DNA of 53,399 nucleotides from contig CANFGS010000013.1 in the NCBI GenBank assembly GCA_947446595.1, forward strand, positions 1 to 53,399, read 5' to 3'. This DNA comes from Neisseriaceae bacterium (GTDB lineage: Bacteria > Pseudomonadota > Gammaproteobacteria > Burkholderiales > UBA11063). Below the pieces are notes generated by a model. The model saw only the letters and a program-made list of their open reading frames with translations, ran no database searches and was not told the origin of the DNA. The number at the start of each line of letters is the position of its first letter. Positions within the stretch are counted from its first letter, which is position 1. Shown here one piece after another: positions 46,587 through 53,399 of the stretch. The translations under genes were made by a program, and so were the position numbers.

Positions 46587-46937
46587 ATGACTGAAAATAC
46601 AATTAAAACTGAAGAGCTTGAAGCAAGTAGCAAAAAACCTGTTGCTAAAAAAACTACAGCTAAAGTAGCAGCTGAAAAAGCTCCTAAAAAAGTAGCTGTA
46701 AAAGCGGAACCTAAAGTAGCAAAAGCTGTTAAAGCGGCAAAACCTGCTAAGTCTAGTAGTACAGGTAAGATCAAAATTACTTTAGTAAAAAGTTTGATTG
46801 GTCGTTTAGAGGCTCACAAAGGTTCAGCTCGTGGTTTAGGTTTAAGTAAAATTCGCCAAACGGTAGAAGTAGCTGATACTGTAGAAAATCGTGGCATGAT
46901 AAATGCAATTGGCTTTTTGTTAAAGTGTGAGGGTTAA
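46587..46937 (+). CDS. rpmD: 50S ribosomal protein L30 (uL30) with long Lys/Ala-rich N-terminal extension
   Basis: 116 residues, about twice the bacterial norm. The L30 domain occupies about residues 60-116 ([19 protein letters not shown], then [19 protein letters not shown]). Residues 1-59 form a low-complexity tail of Lys, Ala, Val, Pro and Glu resembling histone H1 tails. There is no start codon at the domain boundary, and AGGAAA fits the ATG at 46587, so the extension is probably translated. It begins only 2 bases after the rpsE stop codon and precedes rplO directly. Confidence 0.95.
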   Translation: MTENTIKTEELEASSKKPVAKKTTAKVAAEKAPKKVAVKAEPKVAKAVKAAKPAKSSSTGKIKITLVKSLIGRLEAHKGSARGLGLSKIRQTVEVADTVENRGMINAIGFLLKCEG

Positions 46938-46939
46938 TC

Positions 46940-47365
46940 ATGTTTTTAAATACAATTAAACCTGCTAATGGTGCTAAACATTCAAGTAAGCGCGTTGGTC
47001 GTGGTATTGGTTCTGGTTTAGGTAAGACTGCTACTCGTGGCCATAAAGGTCAAAAGAGTCGTGCTGGTGGGTTTCATAAGGTAGGTTTTGAGGGTGGTCA
47101 AATGCCTCTTCAAAGACGTTTACCAAAAAGAGGTTTTAACTCTATGAATCTAGGTGCTGAAGTAAGATTGTCTGATCTTAATATTTCAAATCTGGTAGAT
47201 GTTGATTTTTTAACTTTAGTAGCTGCTGGTCTAGTATCGCAACATGCTAATAAGATAAAAATCATCCACACTGGAACAATTGAAAAAGCAATTAATGTAC
47301 GTGGTGTTGGTGTAACTGCAACAGCAAAAGCGGCAATTATTGCTGCTGGCGGAAGTGTTGAGTAG
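46940..47365 (+). CDS. rplO: 50S ribosomal protein L15 (uL15)
   Basis: 141 residues. The glycine-rich basic N-terminus ([20 protein letters not shown], then [19 protein letters not shown]) threads into 23S rRNA; the C-terminal globular domain ends with the usual alternating Ala/Gly segment. Stop-to-start spacing from rpmD is 2 bases. Confidence 0.98.
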   Translation: MFLNTIKPANGAKHSSKRVGRGIGSGLGKTATRGHKGQKSRAGGFHKVGFEGGQMPLQRRLPKRGFNSMNLGAEVRLSDLNISNLVDVDFLTLVAAGLVSQHANKIKIIHTGTIEKAINVRGVGVTATAKAAIIAAGGSVE

Positions 47366-47382
47366 AAACTTAGGTATATAAT

Positions 47383-48672
47383 ATGGTAGCTAAAGCAAAT
47401 AAATTCGGTGAACTTAAAAATCGTATTTTATTTTTACTGGGGGCTCTTATAGTCTTTCGTATTGGTGCACATATACCAGTACCAGGGATTGACCCAATTC
47501 AGCTTGCTAAGCTTTTTAAGTCTAGCCAAACTGGTTTACTAGATATGGTAAATATGTTCTCAGGTGGAGCATTATCCCGCTTTACTATTTTTGCTCTAGG
47601 AATAATGCCATACATTTCAGCTTCGATTATTTTACAGTTGTCATCAGAAGTGTTTCCATATCTGATCCAACTTAAAAAAGAAGGTGAGAGTGGCCGCAAA
47701 AAAATTACTCAGTATACTCGTTATGCAACAGTGGTTTTGGCAACAGTGCAAAGTTTTGGTATAGCAGCGATGTTATTTAAACAACCAGGCTTAGTGCTAT
47801 TGTCGCAAGTTCAATTTTTTGTAACAGCAATGATATGTTTGGTTGCTGGTACTATGTTCTTGATGTGGCTTGGTGAGCAAATTACAGAGCGTGGAATTGG
47901 TAATGGTGCATCAATGATAATTACTACTGGTATTATTTCTGGTATTCCAGGTAGTATTAGTAAAACATTATCGTTAGCATCAAATGGATCAATGTCAATA
48001 TTTTCGGCAATTATAGTATTTCTTTTGGTAATAGCAATTACTTATGTGGTTGTTTTTGTTGAAAGAGCACAACGTAAGATACCTGTTAACTACGCTAAGC
48101 GTCAAGTTGGCAATAAGATTATGCAAGGTCAAAGTACGCATTTACCGCTTAAAATTAATTTAGCTGGAGTTATTCCACCTATTTTTGCTTCAAGTATTAT
48201 TTTGTTCCCAGCAACTGTAATTGGTTGGTTGGCGCATGGTAAACTAAGCTTTTTATCAGGTGTTGGAGACTCACTACATCCAGGTCAGCCTGTGTATGTG
48301 ATCTTATATGCTACAGCAATAGTATTTTTCTGTTTCTTTTATACTGCCTTAGTCTTTAATCCTAAAGATACTGCAGATAATTTGAAAAAAAGTGGTGCTT
48401 TTATTCCGGGTATCCGCCCAGGTGAAAATACTGCTAGGTATATTGAGAAGGTTATTTTAAGACTAACTTTATCTGGTGCTGTTTATATAACCTTGATTTG
48501 TTTATTGCCTGAAATTTTGATCTTAAAATGGCATGTGCCGTTTTATTTTGGTGGGACTTCATTATTGATTGTGGTTGTAGTTATGATGGATTTAATGACT
48601 CAAGTTCAATCGCAAATTATGTCGGTTCAATATCAAAGTTTACTTAAAAAAGCAAACCTAAAAAGTTTTTAG
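47383..48672 (+). CDS. secY: Protein translocase subunit SecY
   Basis: 429 residues with ten membrane helices. [32 protein letters not shown] and the cytoplasmic loop [18 protein letters not shown] are typical, as is the [13 protein letters not shown] loop that contacts SecA and the ribosome. It forms the SecYEG channel through which the lipoproteins and exported proteins of this window would pass. Normal spc-operon position. Confidence 0.98.
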   Translation: MVAKANKFGELKNRILFLLGALIVFRIGAHIPVPGIDPIQLAKLFKSSQTGLLDMVNMFSGGALSRFTIFALGIMPYISASIILQLSSEVFPYLIQLKKEGESGRKKITQYTRYATVVLATVQSFGIAAMLFKQPGLVLLSQVQFFVTAMICLVAGTMFLMWLGEQITERGIGNGASMIITTGIISGIPGSISKTLSLASNGSMSIFSAIIVFLLVIAITYVVVFVERAQRKIPVNYAKRQVGNKIMQGQSTHLPLKINLAGVIPPIFASSIILFPATVIGWLAHGKLSFLSGVGDSLHPGQPVYVILYATAIVFFCFFYTALVFNPKDTADNLKKSGAFIPGIRPGENTARYIEKVILRLTLSGAVYITLICLLPEILILKWHVPFYFGGTSLLIVVVVMMDLMTQVQSQIMSVQYQSLLKKANLKSF

Positions 48673-48693
48673 TTTGTAACAGAAAGATTAAAA

Positions 48694-48912
48694 ATGGCAA
48701 AAGATGATGTGATACAGTTTGAAGGTGAAGTGACAGAAGCGTTACCTAATACAATGTTTCGCGTTAAGTTAGAAAATGGTCACGAAGTATTGTGTCACAT
48801 TTCAGGTAAGATGCGGATGAACTATATTCGTATTTTGCCAGGGGATAAGGTAACTGTCGAAATGACACCTTATGATTTAAACAAAGCTCGCATAGTTTTC
48901 CGTGCGAAGTAA
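48694..48912 (+). CDS. infA: Translation initiation factor IF-1
   Basis: 72 residues, the exact family length. An OB fold with [20 protein letters not shown] and [19 protein letters not shown]. It blocks the ribosomal A site during initiation. Its location between secY and rpmJ is the order found in betaproteobacteria and Firmicutes but not in enterics, and is the main clue to the lineage. Confidence 0.97.
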   Translation: MAKDDVIQFEGEVTEALPNTMFRVKLENGHEVLCHISGKMRMNYIRILPGDKVTVEMTPYDLNKARIVFRAK

Positions 48913-48930
48913 TATTTACAGGGTTTTATA

Positions 48931-49044
48931 ATGAGAGTTCAACCTTCAGTTAAAAAAATATGTCGTAATTGCAAAGTAATTCGTCGCAAGGGTGTTGTAC
49001 GAGTTATCTGCAAAGAAGCTAGACATAAACAAAGGCAAGGATAA
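48931..49044 (+). CDS. rpmJ: 50S ribosomal protein L36 (bL36)
   Basis: 37 residues ([20 protein letters not shown], then a [11 protein letters not shown] end). The three cysteines and the histidine form the zinc site of the zinc-binding L36 type, while the following residues are the usual basic tail. GGGTT upstream is a modest ribosome site. It lies 18 bases after infA; a 109-base gap with palindromes follows. Confidence 0.96.
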   Translation: MRVQPSVKKICRNCKVIRRKGVVRVICKEARHKQRQG

Positions 49045-49048
49045 TATT

Positions 49049-49114
49049 TATTCGTTATACGAATAGGTAGATTTGTAAATTAGTTACTACTACATAGTAA
49101 TTTTGTTATATAAT
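49049..49114 (+). promoter_or_regulatory. Palindrome, hairpin and possible promoter before rpsM (alpha operon leader)
   Basis: TATTCGT-TAT-ACGAATA (49049-49065) is a perfect 17-base palindrome. TTACTA (49084-49089) and TAGTAA (49095-49100) form a second small hairpin, followed by TTTTG. TATAAT at 49109-49114 could be a -10 for rpsM. In E. coli this interval carries the S4 translational operator; here the structures differ and the role is inferred from position only. Confidence 0.4.
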
Positions 49115-49153
49115 AATGGGTTAATTTTAAAAACATTTTTGTGAGGTAAAGTG

Positions 49154-49519
49154 ATGGCACGCATCGCTGGTGTAAATATTCCTGATAATGCTCATATCGT
49201 AATTGGTTTGCAGCATATATATGGTATTGGTTCTTCTCGTGCAAAACTTATTTGTGGTGTTGCTCGTATTGATCCACAAACTAAGGTCAAAGATTTAGAC
49301 CAAGAAAAAATGGAGGCTGTACGTAACCAAGTTGCAACTTTTGCAATTGAAGGTGACTTACGCCGTGAAGTTTCAATGAATATTAAACGTTTAATTGATC
49401 TTAAATGTTACCGTGGTGGTCGCCATCTAAAAGGCTTGCCAGTTCGTGGTCAACGTACTAAGACAAATGCTCGTACCAGAAAAGGACCTAGAAAGTCTAT
49501 TGCTGGTAAGAAAAAATAA
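49154..49519 (+). CDS. rpsM: 30S ribosomal protein S13 (uS13)
   Basis: 121 residues. [20 protein letters not shown] starts the protein; the basic C-terminus [20 protein letters not shown] is diagnostic. It contacts the P-site tRNA and the 50S bridge. The start is the ATG at 49154; the GTG directly before it is in frame, but GAGG is better spaced for the ATG. Confidence 0.98.
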   Translation: MARIAGVNIPDNAHIVIGLQHIYGIGSSRAKLICGVARIDPQTKVKDLDQEKMEAVRNQVATFAIEGDLRREVSMNIKRLIDLKCYRGGRHLKGLPVRGQRTKTNARTRKGPRKSIAGKKK

Positions 49520-49539
49520 GTAGTTAAGAAGGTATATAT

Positions 49540-49938
49540 ATGACAGTAAAAGCAAACACAGCTGCTCGCGCTAAGAAAAAAGTTAGAAAGGTAGTTTCAG
49601 AGGGTGTTGCACACGTGCATGCATCTTTTAATAACACCATTATAACGATCACGGATCGTCAGGGGAATGCATTATCTTGGGCTAGTTCTGGCGGTGCGGG
49701 GTTTAAAGGCTCGCGTAAAAGTACACCATTTGCAGCACAGGTTGCTGCCGAGAAAGCTGGTAAAGTTGCCCAAGAGTGTGGAATCAAAACATTAGATGTT
49801 CTAGTACAAGGGCCTGGTCCTGGTCGTGAGTCTTCTATCCGTGCTCTAAATGCGTTGGGAATAAAGATATTAAGTATAGCAGATGTGACGCCTATTCCTC
49901 ATAATGGATGCCGTCCACCTAAAAGACGTAGAGTATAA
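49540..49938 (+). CDS. rpsK: 30S ribosomal protein S11 (uS11)
   Basis: 132 residues. [20 protein letters not shown], then [18 protein letters not shown] and the C-terminal [18 protein letters not shown] identify S11 of the 30S platform. Standard alpha-operon order after rpsM. Confidence 0.98.
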   Translation: MTVKANTAARAKKKVRKVVSEGVAHVHASFNNTIITITDRQGNALSWASSGGAGFKGSRKSTPFAAQVAAEKAGKVAQECGIKTLDVLVQGPGPGRESSIRALNALGIKILSIADVTPIPHNGCRPPKRRRV

Positions 49939-49951
49939 GGAGTAATAAGAA

Positions 49952-50575
49952 ATGGCAAGATATACAGGACCTAGATGTAAATTAATGCGCCGTGAAAAAC
50001 TAGATTTATCTTTAGTTAGTAGCAGAAAAAGTGCAGATTCAAAATGTAATTTAGCGGTAGCACCGGGTCAACATGGTGCGAAATCAGGTGGTAAATTATC
50101 TGATTATGGTATTCAATTACGTGAAAAACAAAAAATTCGCCGTATTTATGGTATTTTAGAACGTCAATTTAGAAAGTACTTTGCCGAAGCTGAGCGTAGA
50201 AAAGGCTCAACTGGTGAAAACTTGCTTAAATTGCTTGAGTCTCGTTTAGATAACGTTGTTTATCGTATGGGGTTTGGTTCTACACGTGCTGAAGCTCGTC
50301 AATTAGTTTCACATAAATCAGTTTGTGTAAATGGAAATTTAGTTAATATACCTTCATATTTAGTGAAAAGTGGTGATGTAGTAAGTATTGCTGAAAAATC
50401 ACAAAAACAAGTACGTATATCTGAAGCTTTGTCTCTTAGTGAGCAAATCGGTTTCCCAGCTTGGGTAGATGTAAATGCTAAAAAAATGGAAGGTGTGTTT
50501 AAGACTGCACCTGAAAGAAACGAACTTTCAAGTGATATGAACGAGCAATTAGTAGTTGAATTCTACTCTAAATAA
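49952..50575 (+). CDS. rpsD: 30S ribosomal protein S4 (uS4)
   Basis: 207 residues. [19 protein letters not shown] at the start, then the S4 RNA-binding domain ([34 protein letters not shown]). No N-terminal CxxC zinc cluster. Primary binder of the 16S 5' domain and, in E. coli, the alpha-operon repressor. GGAG precedes the start. Confidence 0.98.
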   Translation: MARYTGPRCKLMRREKLDLSLVSSRKSADSKCNLAVAPGQHGAKSGGKLSDYGIQLREKQKIRRIYGILERQFRKYFAEAERRKGSTGENLLKLLESRLDNVVYRMGFGSTRAEARQLVSHKSVCVNGNLVNIPSYLVKSGDVVSIAEKSQKQVRISEALSLSEQIGFPAWVDVNAKKMEGVFKTAPERNELSSDMNEQLVVEFYSK

Positions 50576-50611
50576 TCATTAATATATAAGAGTTGTGAAG
50601 GAATAGAAAGT

Positions 50612-51634
50612 ATGCAGGAATTAGCAAGTAAAAATCAACTGCTTAAACCGAAATCTATCAGTATACACCCTATTGATAGCGATAGCAACAGTTGTAAAGT
50701 AGTTATGGAACCATTTGAGCGTGGTTATGGACATACATTAGGTAATGCACTTAGACGTGTACTATTATCATCAATGGTTGGTGTAGCGGTTACCCGCGTT
50801 AAAATCGCTGGTATCAACCACGAATACGCAGTAATTGATGGTGTTAGCGAAGATGTTGTTGATATTTTATTAAATCTTAAAGGTTTGATATTTAAGCTTC
50901 ATGGGCGTGATAGTGTTAATTTACAGTTGAAAAAATCTGGTCCAGTAGTTGTTCGTGCAAGTGATATTGAACTTACTCATGATGTTGAAATTATTAATCC
51001 AGAGCATGTTATTTGTAATTTAACAAAAAACATTGATATTGATATTGAGATCACAGTTGAGTCTGGGGTTGGTTATCAAGCATCTACATTACGTAGTGAA
51101 GAAGAGACAGTATCTGCTGGTTGGATTAATCTTGATGCTGGTTTTTCACCAGTTACACGAGTTATGTTTAACGTAGAAAATGCACGTGTTGAGCAAAAAA
51201 CTGACTTAGATAAATTAGTTTTGGAAATTGAGACTAATGGAGTTATCTCTCCTGAAGATGCAGTAAGATCTGCTTCTAAGCTATTGATTGAGCAATTATT
51301 AGTATTTGCTGGTTTAGAGCATATGCCTGAAATGGAAACTGTTACTCATAAGTTAGCTAAAGTTAAAGAAGAACCTGAAGTTGATCCGGTATTCCTTGAA
51401 TTAGTTGATAACCTTGAGTTGACCGTTAGAAGTGCTAATTGTCTGAAACATTTGGATATTAACTATCTTGGTGACTTAGTTCAATTTTCAGAAAATGAAC
51501 TTCTTAGAACTCCTAACTTAGGAAAAAAATCGCTTACAGAAATTAAAGAATTACTGGAAGCTCGTGGATTGAAATTTGGTTTGGCTTTGGAAAACTGGCC
51601 ACCAGCATCAGTAAAAAAGAAAAATAATTACTAA
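50612..51634 (+). CDS. rpoA: RNA polymerase alpha subunit
   Basis: 340 residues. The N-terminal dimerisation domain contains [20 protein letters not shown] and [13 protein letters not shown]; the linker begins near residue 240. The C-terminal domain ([37 protein letters not shown]) binds UP elements and activators. Length matches other betaproteobacterial enzymes more closely than the slightly shorter enteric one. Confidence 0.98.
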   Translation: MQELASKNQLLKPKSISIHPIDSDSNSCKVVMEPFERGYGHTLGNALRRVLLSSMVGVAVTRVKIAGINHEYAVIDGVSEDVVDILLNLKGLIFKLHGRDSVNLQLKKSGPVVVRASDIELTHDVEIINPEHVICNLTKNIDIDIEITVESGVGYQASTLRSEEETVSAGWINLDAGFSPVTRVMFNVENARVEQKTDLDKLVLEIETNGVISPEDAVRSASKLLIEQLLVFAGLEHMPEMETVTHKLAKVKEEPEVDPVFLELVDNLELTVRSANCLKHLDINYLGDLVQFSENELLRTPNLGKKSLTEIKELLEARGLKFGLALENWPPASVKKKNNY

Positions 51635-51662
51635 TAGTAAAATATTATAAAGGATGTAGAGT

Positions 51663-52058
51663 ATGCGCCATCGTTGTGCTCACCGTAAATTAAATCGTAC
51701 TTCATCGCATAGAAAAGCTATGTTTAAGAATATGGCTGTCGCATTAATTAAGCATGAAGCAATTGTAACAACATTACCTAAAGCTAAGGAACTACGTAAA
51801 GTAGTTGAGCCATTAATTACTTTGGCAAAAAATCCTAGCCTAGCTAATCGTCGCCTAGCTTTTGACCGTATCCGCGATCGTGATATGGTAGTTAAGCTAT
51901 TTGATGTATTAGGGCCTCGTTATACAGAGCGTCCTGGTGGATATACCCGTGTACTTAAATACGGTTTCCGCAATGGCGATAATGCACCTCGTGCTTTCAT
52001 CGAATTAGTAGACAGACCTGCTGATTCTGAAATCGTTGAAGACGCATCTGCTGAATAA
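51663..52058 (+). CDS. rplQ: 50S ribosomal protein L17 (bL17)
   Basis: 131 residues. [20 protein letters not shown] and [17 protein letters not shown] are the conserved start; [20 protein letters not shown] follows. Last gene of the alpha operon, and a strong intrinsic terminator begins 17 bases after the stop. The acidic tail ([10 protein letters not shown]) is short, as usual in this phylum. Confidence 0.98.
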   Translation: MRHRCAHRKLNRTSSHRKAMFKNMAVALIKHEAIVTTLPKAKELRKVVEPLITLAKNPSLANRRLAFDRIRDRDMVVKLFDVLGPRYTERPGGYTRVLKYGFRNGDNAPRAFIELVDRPADSEIVEDASAE

Positions 52059-52075
52059 GTATTCAGTTTGATTCT

Positions 52076-52110
52076 AAAAAAGGCAATTTATGAAATAAAT
52101 TGCCTTTTTT
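52076..52110 (+). terminator. Intrinsic terminator of the alpha operon
   Basis: GGCAATTTAT (52082-52091) pairs perfectly with ATAAATTGCC (52095-52104) across a GAA loop and is followed by six T residues. The preceding A-run lengthens the stem to about 16 bp, so it may also act on the reverse strand. Confidence 0.92.
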
Positions 52111-52344
52111 ATTTATTAATAAAATCATCTAAAAGTTAATCTAATTAGCTTGATTATCATCATTCCTAAGATTTATCCTGAAGAATTATAGGCCGTATTG
52201 CTAATATGATCGATTGCAATAGTTGCCAAGGTGTTTCATAATATATCATAACAAATCAGTCTGATATTAGCCATAAGAAGTTATGGGGATTTGCTTTAAA
52301 TATGCTAAGATGTTTATTTAACACATTGTCATAGGAGAATAATT

Positions 52345-53115
52345 ATGAAAAGAGTTGAGAATAAAGTTGCTGTTGTAACAGGTGGTGCACTGGGTATTGG
52401 GGAAGCGTGTTGCCTACTCTTAGCCAAACATGGTGCCAAGGTTGCTGTTACAGATATTAAAGATGACGAAGGAAAGAGGTTAGTTGCAAAAATTAAAGAT
52501 GTTGGTGGAAACGCCGAATTTTGGCATATGGATACTACGAATGAAGAAGAAGTTAAAAATGTCCTATCCAACATTAAAACTAAATTTGGTAAGCTAGATA
52601 TACTAGTTAATAATGCTGGGATTGCTGGGGTTAATAAACCAACTCATGAAATTACTTCTGAAGAGTGGGACAAGGTAATGTTAGTAAATGTGAAAGGTGT
52701 GTTTTACTGCACCAAATATGCAATTCCTTTTATGCAGGAGAATGGTTGTGGGAGCATAGTTAATCTTTCCTCTATTTATGGGATTATAAGCGCCCCCGAT
52801 ATCCCACCGTATCATGCATCTAAATGGGCGGTGCGTGGAATGAGCAAAACTGATGCTTTATTATATGCTAAAGATAAAATAAGGGTAAACTCAATTCACC
52901 CAGGATTTATTTATACCCCATTAGTTGAAGATTTAGGTAAGCATCAGTCAGAAGGGTTGGAAGCTTTTAAAAAAGAAACTGCTGCATTACATCCATTGGG
53001 TCATATGGGTGAACCAGATGATATTGCCTATGGGGTATTATATCTGGCATCAGACGAATCTAAATTTGTAACTGGAAGTGAGCTCGTAATTGATGGTGGG
53101 TATACCGCTAAATAA
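52345..53115 (+). CDS. Short-chain dehydrogenase/reductase (SDR), classical type
   Basis: 256 residues. Cofactor loop TGGALGIG (residues 12-19), LVNNAG near residue 88, catalytic Ser in NLSSIYG, Tyr156 and Lys160 in YHASK, and PGFIYTP. An acidic residue after the second strand (VTDIKDD) favours NAD(H) over NADP(H). The overall pattern resembles cyclopentanol or hydroxysteroid dehydrogenases, but SDR substrates cannot be read from sequence. Monocistronic: AGGAG precedes the ATG, and TGCTAAGAT about 46 bases upstream may be its -10. Confidence 0.85.
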   Translation: MKRVENKVAVVTGGALGIGEACCLLLAKHGAKVAVTDIKDDEGKRLVAKIKDVGGNAEFWHMDTTNEEEVKNVLSNIKTKFGKLDILVNNAGIAGVNKPTHEITSEEWDKVMLVNVKGVFYCTKYAIPFMQENGCGSIVNLSSIYGIISAPDIPPYHASKWAVRGMSKTDALLYAKDKIRVNSIHPGFIYTPLVEDLGKHQSEGLEAFKKETAALHPLGHMGEPDDIAYGVLYLASDESKFVTGSELVIDGGYTAK

Positions 53116-53321
53116 AATAATCTTACTAGGCCTGCCATTATTTAATTTAGAAATACTTATTTAAGGTAGAGCTTGGTTCTTTAAGTAATAACTTAATTTA
53201 ATTAATTATCCTTCAGACGGAGTTGGACGAAAACTTAAAGTGTCAGCAAGGGTTGTAAAAGCTAGAATAGATACTGGAAAATCTTGATAAAATAACTATT
53301 AATTATTTTAGGAGATTTTTT

Positions 53322-53399
53322 ATGTATAGAATTACAGGTCAACCAATTAATTTAAGATATATTGCAACATCAATAAAGCAAGACATTCAATTATCGGAG
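53322..53399 (+). CDS. Start of a further gene, truncated by the window edge
   Basis: An ATG at 53322, eight bases after AGGAG, opens a frame of 26 codons to the window end (begins MYRITGQPINLRYIATSIKQ). Too little is visible to name it. The good ribosome site and lack of stops make it a probable real gene. The 206 bases between the dehydrogenase stop and this start hold no other feature I can support beyond an isolated CCGTCTGAA on the minus strand. Confidence 0.55.
   Translation, partial: MYRITGQPINLRYIATSIKQDIQLSE

Noticed and set aside
53213-53222. CCGTCTGAA on the minus strand, nine bases of the Neisseria DNA uptake sequence
   Set aside because: Single occurrence, with the flanking base wrong (T for G), and no further copies seen in the window; uptake sequences are normally very frequent, so chance is likelier.

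Overview
The window is AT-rich bacterial chromosome from a Gram-negative proteobacterium. It encodes lipid A-type acyltransferases, meso-DAP-type MurE, lipoprotein and Sec signal peptides, and long-form S14. The order secY-infA-rpmJ-rpsM-rpsK-rpsD-rpoA-rplQ is the betaproteobacterial arrangement, since enterics lack infA there. A low-GC betaproteobacterium, possibly near Neisseriales, is my inference; no rRNA or tRNA gene is present to test it.

Layout. (1) 1-6620, forward: a transposase tail, then a tightly packed run of a membrane zinc-ribbon protein, DnaQ-type exonuclease, IspD, a SpoU methyltransferase, two LpxL/HtrB-type acyltransferases, a hemolysin III-type membrane protein, a WbpD/WlbB-like acetyltransferase and PrmC. 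(2) 6637-9775, reverse: TypA and a DUF4143 ATPase, the latter behind a promoter with two TACCGGTA palindromes. (3) 9960-16563, forward: a ZnuC/ZnuB-like transporter without a binding protein, exported single-cysteine MsrB, periplasmic HAD phosphatase and HrpA helicase. (4) 16705-28424, an accessory stretch: a three-gene operon (ATP-grasp ligase, PAS-kinase-REC-REC hybrid kinase, unrecognised 443-residue protein), then an exported cysteine-containing protein, a 1625-residue RHS lipoprotein, a small overlapping ORF and two IS remnants. (5) 28650-39657: the dcw cluster from mraZ to murG, with a four-repeat MraZ operator. (6) 39666-43037: dgt and relA. (7) 43050-52110: the spc and alpha ribosomal operons, from rplN to rplQ, ending in a strong terminator. 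(8) 52345 to the end: a short-chain dehydrogenase and the first 26 codons of another gene.

The housekeeping parts are conventional in function: peptidoglycan precursor synthesis and division (dcw), nucleotide and alarmone control (dgt, relA), and translation and secretion. Their junctions are less usual. dcw stops at murG with no murC, ftsQ, ftsA or ftsZ following, and the ribosomal cluster starts at rplN with its own promoter and leader hairpin rather than continuing from rpsQ.

The best candidate for an undescribed system is the operon at 16705-21141, where a ligase-type enzyme, a soluble tandem-receiver kinase and an unknown protein are translationally linked. Second is the secreted RHS lipoprotein with its exported upstream neighbour and a tail disrupted by insertion sequences. 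Functions given for these accessory genes are inference from domain content.
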